Shown: piece by piece, positions 35,361 through 43,299 of the stretch
Position numbering within the stretch: position 1 is the first letter of the stretch
Layout: every line of letters begins with the position of its first letter
Assembly: GCA_963701245.1 (NCBI GenBank)
Contig: OY969576.1
Location: forward strand, 310,001 to 374,000
DNA from: CAWCCP01 sp963701245
GTDB taxonomy: Bacteria; Patescibacteriota; Saccharimonadia; Saccharimonadales; UBA4665
Direction of reading: 5' to 3'
Length of the DNA stretch: 64,000 nt
Notes under the pieces: model-generated
Seen by the model: only the letters and a program-made list of their open reading frames with translations
The model's database searches: none
What the model was told of the DNA's origin: nothing
Translations under genes and position numbers: made by a program

Positions 35361-35762
35361 TTATTTTTCTATCAAATCACTGGCTGATCGGACGGACAAT
35401 ACTCTCGACATCAAGAGCTTTTCATTCACATATAACTTCATGGTGTAGTTGCCGGACTTCGGAAAGACAAACTGGCTTACATCGAAGGTTAACGATAAGC
35501 CATTATCTTTTTCAACCGTAAAATCACCCTCGCCTGCAAGACGACTTTCCTCTTTTTTATCACGTTCGGAAAGTAGCTTAATTTTTAGATGTTCGCTTAT
35601 AATGGCGCTCTTGGCGCGCAACCGAAATGAAATATAGAACGGTTTCTGTTGGCCAGGAAAGCGTTCGAAGTAAACGCGGTCAAAAATACTGTGCAAGGTC
35701 AAATTACCCCGATCATCAGTTGACTTACCGGCACAAAAAAGTAAATACTCAGCTTCAAACAT
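35361..35762 (-). CDS. DUF6941-like small beta protein
   Basis: A 133-residue protein with the arrangement AEYLLFCAGKSTDDRGNLTLHSIFDRVYFERFPG, then strands leading to SGNYTMKLYVNEKLLMSRVLSV, which resembles the DUF6941 family as I remember it. It is probably a beta sandwich; function unknown. The preceding 284 bases (35077-35360) hold only a short hairpin (TGATTTTC/GAAAATCA at 35247-35264) and no gene. Confidence 0.6.
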   Translation of the reverse strand: MFEAEYLLFCAGKSTDDRGNLTLHSIFDRVYFERFPGQQKPFYISFRLRAKSAIISEHLKIKLLSERDKKEESRLAGEGDFTVEKDNGLSLTFDVSQFVFPKSGNYTMKLYVNEKLLMSRVLSVRSASDLIEK

Positions 35763-35916
35763 ATACCCATTATACCTGTATATTTGTGAAATAATTTACG
35801 AAATATTCCAGATTCTTTTATAAAATTGTCAATAAATTGCAACCATTTTTAAACATATATAATAATTAAATGACTTTAGAGTAGTATATGGCTATAACAA
35901 AATAAGGAGGCAAACC

Positions 35917-36282
35917 ATGGCAAAAGTTATTAAAAAAAGCTTAGTACACGCTCCAGATTCCCTGCGTACGTATCCGCATGGCAGTCTCGCTTTTGCCAAA
36001 ATTAATAATGTCTCCTTTGCGCTTGCCACCCAAGCTAAGGGATGGCACTGGAAAAAGCATGTGAAACCAATTGCTGGTACCGAGTGGTGCGAGTTTCCTC
36101 ATACCTTTTTTGCAATCTCCGGCGTCATGCATATCAAAATGAAAGATGGTCAAGAAATTGACATACAGCCAGGTGATGTCGCGCATATTCCGGCAGGTCA
36201 TGATGCATGGGTTGTCGGTGATGAACCGGCGGTGGCTATCAATGTCACAAAACAAATGGCAGATTATGCCCGTACAGATTAA
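35917..36282 (+). CDS. Cupin-domain protein
   Basis: A single conserved beta barrel of 121 residues. The second cupin motif is clear, IQPGDVAHIPAGHDAWVVG, and the first appears as EWCEFPHTFFAISGVMHIKMKDG, with the usual metal-binding His replaced in part. It could bind a small ligand or metal; the substrate is not evident. AAGGAGG seven bases before ATG 35917 is a strong ribosome binding site, and TATAAT at 35858-35863 may be the -10 box. Confidence 0.9.
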   Translation: MAKVIKKSLVHAPDSLRTYPHGSLAFAKINNVSFALATQAKGWHWKKHVKPIAGTEWCEFPHTFFAISGVMHIKMKDGQEIDIQPGDVAHIPAGHDAWVVGDEPAVAINVTKQMADYARTD

Positions 36283-36362
36283 TACACTGATTTGGCGGCC
36301 TCATGTAGCGTAGTTTTACTTTGTCAGTAGTGACGTAGTAAGGTTAGTAGTGGAAAGCTACT

Positions 36363-37067
36363 ATGCCAGATCCGACACCCGATAATCGGTCACCTCAATC
36401 GCCACAATTGCCAAACCCCGTAAATCCACCGCTAGTGAATGCGCAGCCTAATGGTCCGACAACGTCTATTCCGTCGATTTCGCCTGTGCAGATACAGCCG
36501 ACTTTGCAAGCACCTCCACCTCGACCTAGTGAGGGGCAAGTAGGTGTGTCGGCAAGTCAGATGGGCTTAAATAGCTTTGGACCACGCAAAAATAGAACAT
36601 TTTCAGGTCTTATAAAACTTGCCTTGGCCTTAATTGCGGTATGTCTCGTGGTCGAAGGTGGTCTATATGTACACAATTACTACTATGGCATGTCCCAAAA
36701 ACAAGTCACGTTTGGCGGGTATACCTATAGTTTTACGTTCTACACCTATTCATCTAAAGTGCGTTTGTCTGATGGGAGTTTTGCCTATAAATACCGCAAT
36801 AAAGTTATGGCCGGTGGTGAACCAACCGTCGATCAAACAGTATCAAATTGTAGCCAAATTGGTGGCTCGTGGCGATTAGCTTTTACTGCTCAAGTAGGCG
36901 GTAATCCGGTGCCGGTGTGTACCTATAATAATGCAAATTTCGAAATGTTATTTGCCAGTGGTGGACATGATCAGATTTTTATTGTTACTTACAATAGCAT
37001 TCAATCAACGTCGAACTATCCGCAAATTAATGCAATTCTAAGTTCGGTGAACGTCGTACCAAGCTGA
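36363..37067 (+). CDS. Membrane-anchored protein with Pro-rich N-terminus
   Basis: Residues 1-70 are Pro/Gln/Ser-rich and cytosolic; a membrane segment follows near 82-104 (LIKLALALIAVCLVVEGGLYV); the rest is an outside domain of about 125 residues with many Tyr and two Cys (VSNCSQIGG, VPVCTYNN) that may pair. The topology resembles other surface proteins of this lineage, but no family is recognised. It follows the cupin gene by 80 bases. Confidence 0.72.
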   Translation: MPDPTPDNRSPQSPQLPNPVNPPLVNAQPNGPTTSIPSISPVQIQPTLQAPPPRPSEGQVGVSASQMGLNSFGPRKNRTFSGLIKLALALIAVCLVVEGGLYVHNYYYGMSQKQVTFGGYTYSFTFYTYSSKVRLSDGSFAYKYRNKVMAGGEPTVDQTVSNCSQIGGSWRLAFTAQVGGNPVPVCTYNNANFEMLFASGGHDQIFIVTYNSIQSTSNYPQINAILSSVNVVPS

Positions 37068-37092
37068 TGTTGAGCTTATATAAGAAGAGATT

Positions 37093-38154
37093 CTAAGCAG
37101 CCAGTACGTAGGCTAGTGGCGGTGCAAGTTCGTCTGCTTGGGCGGTCGCTTCATTTTCTATAAGACTTGCCGCTACGGCCATCTCCGCCATTTCACTGAG
37201 GAGTATGTCTTGTACGGTAAGTGGCGCCTGTTCGACAGTTTGCTCACCATACACAGAAGCGATGTCCAGCAGTACTTCATCGCTTATTCCTAATATTGGT
37301 GTGGGCTGGTCATCAAAATAACCATCAATTTTTTCTACTATAGTAGGCTTATCCTCAGGCGTAGCCATTACATCGGGGCTGGTAGTATCTGAAAGGTTAT
37401 CAGAGGGGACCTCATCGTATACAGCGTCACTTGTTTTGATGGAGGTGCCATCGCTTATAAAGGTCACTGCAACTAGGTCACCAAGAAACGGTGATGAATC
37501 AAACTCAGAACTTTCACTTGTTCGCTCTTCGACTAAAGTACGTAACCCTGGTTCAACGAGATCATCAGCGACAGGTTCATTTAGCTCAACGGTGGCCTGT
37601 GCATATACTTCATCATCGGCGCTTAAGACATCAAGCTCAGCAGCAAAATCGGCAATAGTATCTTCGTTTTCAGAGTCGAGTTGCCCATTGACCTCAGTAT
37701 TTAACCCAGGTTCAACGAGATCGTCGGTGGTGGGCTCATATAGTTCACTGGTAGCTTGTGCATACACACCTTCATCGGTACCTAGCTCATCTAGTTCTGC
37801 AGCAAATGCGGTGACCGTCTCTTCGTCTTGCTGGTCTAGCTTAAGTTCATCGTCTGTTGCCAAAGCTGTGGTTTCCAGTTCAGGATCGTGTTCTTCTTCC
37901 TGCAGCATACTTCGTCCTATTGCCCTATAATGGGCAATCAATCCGGGATCAACTGACACCTGGCTAACATCCTCAAAATGACTCTCCACAGATTCGATGA
38001 GCACTTCTTCGGTAGTAACTGGAGAATTGGCGGCAACTTCTGCGGCAACATCGCTACGAAAGGCTCCAAGAGTCAAACCAGTATTGTTGTTAATAACGGT
38101 AACTGGAAGTGAAACAACTAAAGCTTCATGTTCATGACCAGGATACTTTTCCAT
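37093..38154 (-). CDS. Acidic protein with internal 50-residue repeats
   Basis: 353 residues, strongly acidic. Two tandem units share FAAELD-L--D--VYAQAT-EL-EP--DDLVEPGL (about residues 130-180 and 185-235). The C-terminus (VQDILLSEMAEMAVAASLIE) is helical. There are no membrane segments or signal peptide. Function unknown; acidic repeats suggest a scaffold or DNA-mimic type, which is speculation. It converges on the membrane-anchored gene at 36363-37067. Confidence 0.7.
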   Translation of the reverse strand: MEKYPGHEHEALVVSLPVTVINNNTGLTLGAFRSDVAAEVAANSPVTTEEVLIESVESHFEDVSQVSVDPGLIAHYRAIGRSMLQEEEHDPELETTALATDDELKLDQQDEETVTAFAAELDELGTDEGVYAQATSELYEPTTDDLVEPGLNTEVNGQLDSENEDTIADFAAELDVLSADDEVYAQATVELNEPVADDLVEPGLRTLVEERTSESSEFDSSPFLGDLVAVTFISDGTSIKTSDAVYDEVPSDNLSDTTSPDVMATPEDKPTIVEKIDGYFDDQPTPILGISDEVLLDIASVYGEQTVEQAPLTVQDILLSEMAEMAVAASLIENEATAQADELAPPLAYVLAA

Positions 38155-38346
38155 AGCCTATATTATACAATATTACGTCAAGAGTTTCAAAAATTGTGTC
38201 TTTTATGTTGCAATACTGCTGACAAAAATGACATCTAGTTCTCTTCTATCATAGATTGGCTCATCGTAAATGAAAGACTAGGTGTTTATGCAAGCCCAAA
38301 ATAAGACAGTTTACGTACTGAGTTGATATTCTGTGGGCACTCTAGT

Positions 38347-38883
38347 TTAATTACTTGAACTAGGAAGAGTAGGACTAGGACTTGGGCTAGGTATGGGACC
38401 GACACCGGTCGGAATATCGAAGGTCTGCTTAGCAGTATCACCAAGAATGATGCTTAAACATTTTTGATACGCGACACCGGCATCATATGATTGTAATTCG
38501 CTTGAATTACGAGAATCAGTGGCACCACTGAGCATTGTTAGTGTTCCAGGATCTAGTCCCAAACCAGAGGCACTTACCGTAATACAGGCAGTGTCAGCAT
38601 ATACCTGTAAGGTATTTTCTTGAGCCGAACCTGCACTTTGCTGAAGAATAGAGAGCAGAAAAGTTTCGGTGGCTCCTTTCGGGAGCACTGCCTGATCTAT
38701 CCCGTACAAATCTGCACGCCCACCTTCTAAAATGGTACCGGTTTGAGCTTGTAGAGCACTTAGGTAACTATTTGGTCCACTGTTGCCAATACCTACTGTG
38801 AGTAGAGTCGCGAGACTACCAGCTGCAAAGGCAATTCCGTGCGAGATAAAAAATTACTTTACTTCTTTAGTTAGCTTACCCAT
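38347..38883 (-). pseudogene. Membrane-anchored protein gene with an in-frame TAA near its start
   Basis: ATG 38883 opens MGKLTKEVK, then TAA at 38856-38854, and the same frame continues FFISHGIAFAAGSLATLLTV, a typical N-terminal membrane segment, and on to a 160-residue outside domain ending in a Pro/Ser-rich tail. The in-frame fit of a basic start, a stop and a membrane segment points to a nonsense mutation. Otherwise translation would begin at TTG 38709 and lose the anchor. The product is not recognised; it contains two Cys (DTACITVSAS, AYQKCLSIIL). Confidence 0.55.
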
Positions 38884-38984
38884 ACCATGTGATCCAATTA
38901 AGTAAAAATATAATATATACTCTAATACGAATAATAGCAATACTAAAGTTTGTAAAAACTCTACTAATATGCTAAAATATATGT

Positions 38985-39326
38985 GTGAAATACGACATCT
39001 ATTTGAAGCCGCATCTAGAAAATAAAGACGCCTATTTTAGTGTGGAAATTGTACCCCCTATTGGTGAATTGGCCGCAACTGGTCTGTGTAAAATATTGGA
39101 ACGAAATCCACGGGACTCTGGGTTAGAAGGGGATCCTGAAGCTGATTTGGCGGTAATGACGAGGAACGACAAAGAAGGGACGGCCTTCCAGATTTACCCG
39201 TATAAAGATATAGAACCGGATGATGCCATGATTGCTACAGAGAATATGGCCGTATCCATTGATATCATCATCGATCCTACGGAAAGACACGATGTCGAAT
39301 ACCACTATCCTGAAGGCCTAAAGTAA
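38985..39326 (+). CDS. Hypothetical protein, GTG start, leaderless type
   Basis: A 113-residue acidic protein beginning MKYDIYLKPHLENKDAYFSV, beta-rich, no family recognised. TAAAAT at 38973-38978 lies exactly six bases before GTG 38985, the same spacing as in other leaderless genes of the window. The start is therefore taken as GTG. Confidence 0.65.
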   Translation: MKYDIYLKPHLENKDAYFSVEIVPPIGELAATGLCKILERNPRDSGLEGDPEADLAVMTRNDKEGTAFQIYPYKDIEPDDAMIATENMAVSIDIIIDPTERHDVEYHYPEGLK

Positions 39327-39447
39327 TCGTCATACTTCAAAAGAGTATTTTTCCAATCCACTATCCTACCTCATTTCCCATCGAGGTATGGCACATTGAG
39401 CTCAGATATAGTAGAGAATAATAAGAAACATTATATAATATTCATTT

Positions 39448-40320
39448 ATGGTATATGATTCTTATGAGTCGCTGGTAGCGGATCGTTTTCCGGAAGGTCT
39501 ACACATGAATCAGACTTTGAGTGCTCTGGAACGAGCCGAACCTGGAGTTTCATTCCTAGTGGCTATCGGTCTGCAAGCAGGCGACGCTATACTTCTGTCT
39601 GTGAGTGATCCAGATAACTCGCTGGTGCTACAGCCGCGCGAAATTGAGCAGCTTTGGGGCTTATTTCCTGTTCAGGCACGTGAACGCTCAATGACCACTA
39701 CTGTCGTAACTGATACTCCCTTATGGGTTACTAAACACGAGCATGGACAATCTTGGTTTACGAGGATAGCCGAACGGGCTTTGGCTCACGACACCTATCT
39801 GTTAGGCAGTAATGAACTAGTAAGAGACGATCAAAGTGGGCGGTTGTCTGCAAAACTAAGATTGCATCGTCAACCTGATGCAGATTCGTATAGCCCGGCC
39901 ACTGTTCGAGTTGCCCAAGCACAGACGATCGTTCGAGAATTGGCTCAGCAGATGCTGTTGCCTGATTTAGTTGAAAAACAGATTATCTTAAACCTGCCCA
40001 GTAGAGGGCCAGTGCGCTCCGTAGATTTTTTATTAGACTTTTATCGGGCAACCTATCGGCATTCGCCCATTTCACATGTCGCTTCGACGTATCGGAGATA
40101 TCCAGAAGATTTTGATCAAGATTTACTGCTCACGGCAATTAGTGAAGAATTAAGTGACACGATTGCTGCCTATCTGTTAGGCTTTAGCGTCCCATCGCCC
40201 GTCCACGAGAATGAGCCAACTGTTTCATTTGCACCTTTTAAGGATCGAGAAGAGCTATATGACATGACTAGGGACTACTTATACGCCAGTCGCGTAAGTA
40301 CACCTAGGCAGACTGAATAA
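39448..40320 (+). CDS. Hypothetical protein of 290 residues, leaderless type
   Basis: Not recognised. Soluble, mixed alpha/beta; the last 120 residues are helical (AQTIVRELAQQMLLPDLVEK, DQDLLLTAISEELSDTIAAY). TATAAT at 39434-39439 lies eight bases before ATG 39448 and no ribosome binding site is present. It precedes the secretion operon but has its own promoter and a 100-base gap, so it is probably separate. Confidence 0.74.
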   Translation: MVYDSYESLVADRFPEGLHMNQTLSALERAEPGVSFLVAIGLQAGDAILLSVSDPDNSLVLQPREIEQLWGLFPVQARERSMTTTVVTDTPLWVTKHEHGQSWFTRIAERALAHDTYLLGSNELVRDDQSGRLSAKLRLHRQPDADSYSPATVRVAQAQTIVRELAQQMLLPDLVEKQIILNLPSRGPVRSVDFLLDFYRATYRHSPISHVASTYRRYPEDFDQDLLLTAISEELSDTIAAYLLGFSVPSPVHENEPTVSFAPFKDREELYDMTRDYLYASRVSTPRQTE

Positions 40321-40350
40321 CTGCAGTACCGCTTATGCTACATAATATAG

Positions 40351-40380
40351 TTGCATAAATCCAAAAGCTATTGCTATACT
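40351..40380 (+). promoter_or_regulatory. Likely promoter of the type IV secretion operon
   Basis: TTGCAT at 40351-40356 and TATACT at 40375-40380 are 18 bases apart and 45 bases upstream of the first operon start. This transcript would have a normal leader with a strong ribosome binding site. Confidence 0.5.
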
Positions 40381-40424
40381 CAAAATTACATTACTAGCTT
40401 AGGGGTGTGGAGGAGGGTCTTAGC

Positions 40425-40769
40425 TTGCGAATCAAAACACTCATCAAAACCATACTCCTAGTTTCTGCGTATAGTATTCCGCTATTTCTTTCTCATCCGG
40501 CGTATGCCGATAGCAGTGGTGGTATTTCTCAGGTTGAAAGCTTTCTTCGAAATATTATTCAGGTTATAGCAGGATTGGCCGGTCTGGTGGCGACTGGATT
40601 TTTTGTAATGGGAGGGTTCGGTTACATCACCAGCTCCGGCAATCCTGAAAATCTAGCGAAAGCTAAACGGACTCTCATTCATTCGGGTCTTGGTCTGGCA
40701 ATCGTTATTGCGGCTTTTGTTATTAGCAACATAATTACGACGCTTGCCACCAATGCCTTTGGCAGCTAG
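40425..40769 (+). CDS. VirB2/TrbC-like pilin subunit of a type IV secretion system
   Basis: A small protein with a signal-like N-terminus (TLIKTILLVSAYSIPLFLS, cleavage likely after AYA) and two membrane segments: IIQVIAGLAGLVATGFFVMG and GLGLAIVIAAFVISNIITTL, separated by the short loop SSGNPENLAKAKRT. This is the usual layout of VirB2/TrbC-type pilins. The start is taken as TTG 40425 because GGAGGAGGG ends seven bases upstream; the open frame begins at GTG 40407, inside that binding site. First gene of the operon. Confidence 0.8.
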   Translation: MRIKTLIKTILLVSAYSIPLFLSHPAYADSSGGISQVESFLRNIIQVIAGLAGLVATGFFVMGGFGYITSSGNPENLAKAKRTLIHSGLGLAIVIAAFVISNIITTLATNAFGS

Positions 40770-40788
40770 AAACTAGTAGACTCCACCT

Positions 40789-42192
40789 ATGATCTCGCTA
40801 GTCGAAATCGCCGCTTCAAGCACTGCAGCCCCGCAGCTGGCCGCACAGACAATGCGTTCCTTTGTAACACCGATAGTTGGAACGATGTGTGTGCTGGCTG
40901 GTCTACTGTGCACGTTTTTTCTCATCCGCGGTGGCTATGGCTATATGACGAGTGCCGGTAGTCCGGAAAAGCTTGTTGAGGCCAAAAAACTTATACGCAA
41001 TGCCTTAATTGGTTTAGCCATAGTTTTTGGAGCGAGCGCCCTGACAGCTATTTTGTCCCATGCCTATGGAGCTGCTCATACGGTTTCGGCAGCAAATACT
41101 ATGCCCATTCTGACAAACGTTAAACCGCAGCCAGCCGGCAGCGGACTCGCTGATGTGCTCATTAAGGCGATAACTGGCATGCTACAAACTATTATTCAAG
41201 CCATCGCTTATCCGTTCATGAGTGCCTTAAATTACTTTACCTCTACTACCCCGCTGATGGCTCCCAATAGCAGCGTCTTTAGTTTGTGGTTGGCTATTGT
41301 TGGTATTGCCGACGCCTTGTTTATCCTGGTAGTGGCGTTACTTGGTTTTCATGTGATGAGTTACGCGACGTTCGGTTTGGAAGAAATTGAATTCAAGCAC
41401 TTACTGCCGCAACTAGGGATTGTATTTCTGCTTCTGAACACATCGATATTTGCGATAGACGGCATTATCAGCATCAGCAATGCAATGATTGGGGCGCTGC
41501 GAGCGGTATTTCCTGCAACCACGGTATGGCAGACTCTGTCGGACGTTGCTCATCTCTCAGGCAGTCTTGGTATTGCGACACTGCTTATCATGATTGCTTT
41601 TTTTATCTTCGCTGTTATTTTACTTATTTATTATGTCGGTCGACTAGTAACGCTGTACATCGGAGCCGTTTTATCGCCACTTGTTGTGCTACTTTGGCTC
41701 ATACCCGGCTTTCGTGATTTTGTTGAAACGGCTGCCAAGGTCTATCTTTCAACAATATTCGTACTGTTTATACATGTCGTCATTTTGCAGTTGGCGGCAT
41801 CAATTTTTGCCGGTCTCATGGTCAACGGACCAAACCATACCGCTGACCCTATCATGGCCATGGTGGTTGGTCTGGCAACTGTCATTACGCTACTTAAAAC
41901 CCAAGGTGTTCTCACACAGTTTTCATATGCCAGTATCGGTCCACGTTCAGCGCGGAAACTTGGCGGTCAATTTGTGAATAGTTTGAGTTATATTTCGCGT
42001 GAGCAATTGACTCGCACTCGCGATGCCACACTATCTGCTAACCAGCTGTCTTTTTTCCAAAATCAACAAGGTGGTCCAAAGTTGCAACCTGAGCCAGTAC
42101 GTTCGCAGTCGATTGTATATGACGATCATCGATTGTCGGCGGCTGATTTAAAGATGAAACAAGCCAAAGCAAAGGACACCGAAGACTCATGA
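40789..42192 (+). CDS. VirB6/TrbL-like polytopic protein with a pilin-like N-terminal unit
   Basis: 467 residues. The first 95 residues repeat the pilin layout (IVGTMCVLAGLLCTFFLIRGGYGYMTSAGSPEKLVEAKK, here split as two helices around the SAGSPEKL loop), then about six membrane segments (for example IVGIADALFILVVALLGFHV, ATLLIMIAFFIFAVILLIYY) and a basic, polar C-terminal tail. The many segments and position fit VirB6, the inner-membrane channel part. It overlaps the next gene by four bases (ATGA). Confidence 0.8.
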   Translation: MISLVEIAASSTAAPQLAAQTMRSFVTPIVGTMCVLAGLLCTFFLIRGGYGYMTSAGSPEKLVEAKKLIRNALIGLAIVFGASALTAILSHAYGAAHTVSAANTMPILTNVKPQPAGSGLADVLIKAITGMLQTIIQAIAYPFMSALNYFTSTTPLMAPNSSVFSLWLAIVGIADALFILVVALLGFHVMSYATFGLEEIEFKHLLPQLGIVFLLLNTSIFAIDGIISISNAMIGALRAVFPATTVWQTLSDVAHLSGSLGIATLLIMIAFFIFAVILLIYYVGRLVTLYIGAVLSPLVVLLWLIPGFRDFVETAAKVYLSTIFVLFIHVVILQLAASIFAGLMVNGPNHTADPIMAMVVGLATVITLLKTQGVLTQFSYASIGPRSARKLGGQFVNSLSYISREQLTRTRDATLSANQLSFFQNQQGGPKLQPEPVRSQSIVYDDHRLSAADLKMKQAKAKDTEDS

Positions 42193-42695
42193 AAACAACC
42201 ATTGTACCCGCCCAAATTACTTCAATTGAAGACATTATAGTCGGATCGCTCAGCGTAACCCAGGTATTGCTTCTCAGTATGCCGTTGTTTTTCGCCGTTG
42301 CCTGTTATATCGGGCTGCCGCCGTTTGCTCATTTTGCTGCCTATAAAACCTATTTTATGGTTTGCGCGGTAGTGCTAGGTTTTTGTTTAGCACTTAGAGT
42401 CAGAGGCCAGTTAGTACTCTACTGGCTTATCTTAGTGGCACGCTACAATCTTCGGCCACGATATTATTTGCATCGTAAAACAACTGATCCAATAGCTCAC
42501 CGAGTAGTAGAAAGTGATCTATCTCATAAAAGTGGCGGCGCGCACGCACCGACAATATCGTCTCGTGTGCGGGGATTTAAACTAATTGAATCAAGCGTCT
42601 TACAAAAGTTACGAGATAACCCCTCTGCCCAACTGACGTTTCGTTCGAATAAAAGAGGAGGTACCGATGTACTTTATTCAGAAGTCGAACGCTAA
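42189..42695 (+). CDS. PrgI/VirB3-like inner-membrane protein
   Basis: 168 residues. Two close membrane segments near residues 27-45 and 53-72 (VLLLSMPLFFAVACYIGLPP, YKTYFMVCAVVLGFCLALRV) follow a short N-terminus containing VPAQITSIEDIIVGSLSVTQ, the usual start of PrgI-family proteins. The rest is cytosolic and basic. VirB3/PrgI proteins normally sit next to VirB4 and bind it. It overlaps its neighbours at both ends, indicating coupled translation. Confidence 0.82.
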   Translation: MKTTIVPAQITSIEDIIVGSLSVTQVLLLSMPLFFAVACYIGLPPFAHFAAYKTYFMVCAVVLGFCLALRVRGQLVLYWLILVARYNLRPRYYLHRKTTDPIAHRVVESDLSHKSGGAHAPTISSRVRGFKLIESSVLQKLRDNPSAQLTFRSNKRGGTDVLYSEVER

Positions 42696-43299
42696 ATCGT
42701 CGTCTCGTCGACAGCTTGCCATAGAGGGAGTTCAAGATGGAATCTTGTTGCTGCCAGGTCATAGGTATCGACGGGTACTCAGTGTTTCGTCGGTTAACTT
42801 CGAGCTTAAAAGCGAAGCTGAACAGGATGCCCTCATCGAGACCTATCAGAGTTTTTTAAATTCACTAGGTAGTAGCATTCAAATTTTGGTACGGACCCGA
42901 GAAATGGATATGGCTGCCTATGTCAGTGACATTCAGCAGCGCCTTCACGGCGAAACTGAAGAAGTATACCGGCTGCAGCTGGAAGAGTATTGTCGGTTTA
43001 TCCAGTCCCTGGTAAACAACAATAAGATTCTTAGTCGAAAGTTCTATGTGATTGTAAAGTTCGACAGCGATGCTGCGGTAGATTTTACGATTGTTAAGGA
43101 TCAGCTTGCTCAGCTGGTAGATATTGTCAGTAAAGGACTGGCCCGACTAGGTATGCAGAGCCAGCCTCTAAATAGCCTGGCCGTACTAAACCTGTTTTAC
43201 AGCTTTTACAATGAGCCACTGGCGAAACGGCAACCGTTAATCGAAGAGGCTCTAGATTACCTGCATTCAATGTACGTAACAAATGAGGCCAATGCATGA
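42667..43299 (+). CDS. TraC/VirB4 N-terminal-type domain protein
   Basis: 210 residues matching the N-terminal domain of TraC/VirB4 proteins: DGILLLPGHRYRRVLSVSSVNFELKSE, then SFLNSLGSSIQILVRTREMD and YCRFIQSLVNNNKILSRKFY. There is no Walker motif here; the ATPase follows as a separate gene whose ATG overlaps this stop (43296-43299). Together they look like a VirB4 divided into two polypeptides. It starts inside the end of the PrgI-like gene, with AAAAGAGGAGG upstream. Confidence 0.85.
   Translation: MYFIQKSNAKSSSRRQLAIEGVQDGILLLPGHRYRRVLSVSSVNFELKSEAEQDALIETYQSFLNSLGSSIQILVRTREMDMAAYVSDIQQRLHGETEEVYRLQLEEYCRFIQSLVNNNKILSRKFYVIVKFDSDAAVDFTIVKDQLAQLVDIVSKGLARLGMQSQPLNSLAVLNLFYSFYNEPLAKRQPLIEEALDYLHSMYVTNEANA

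Noticed and set aside
37436..37930. Plus-strand Ser-rich ORF of 164 residues
   Set aside because: It is the antisense shadow of the acidic repeat protein at 37093-38154.
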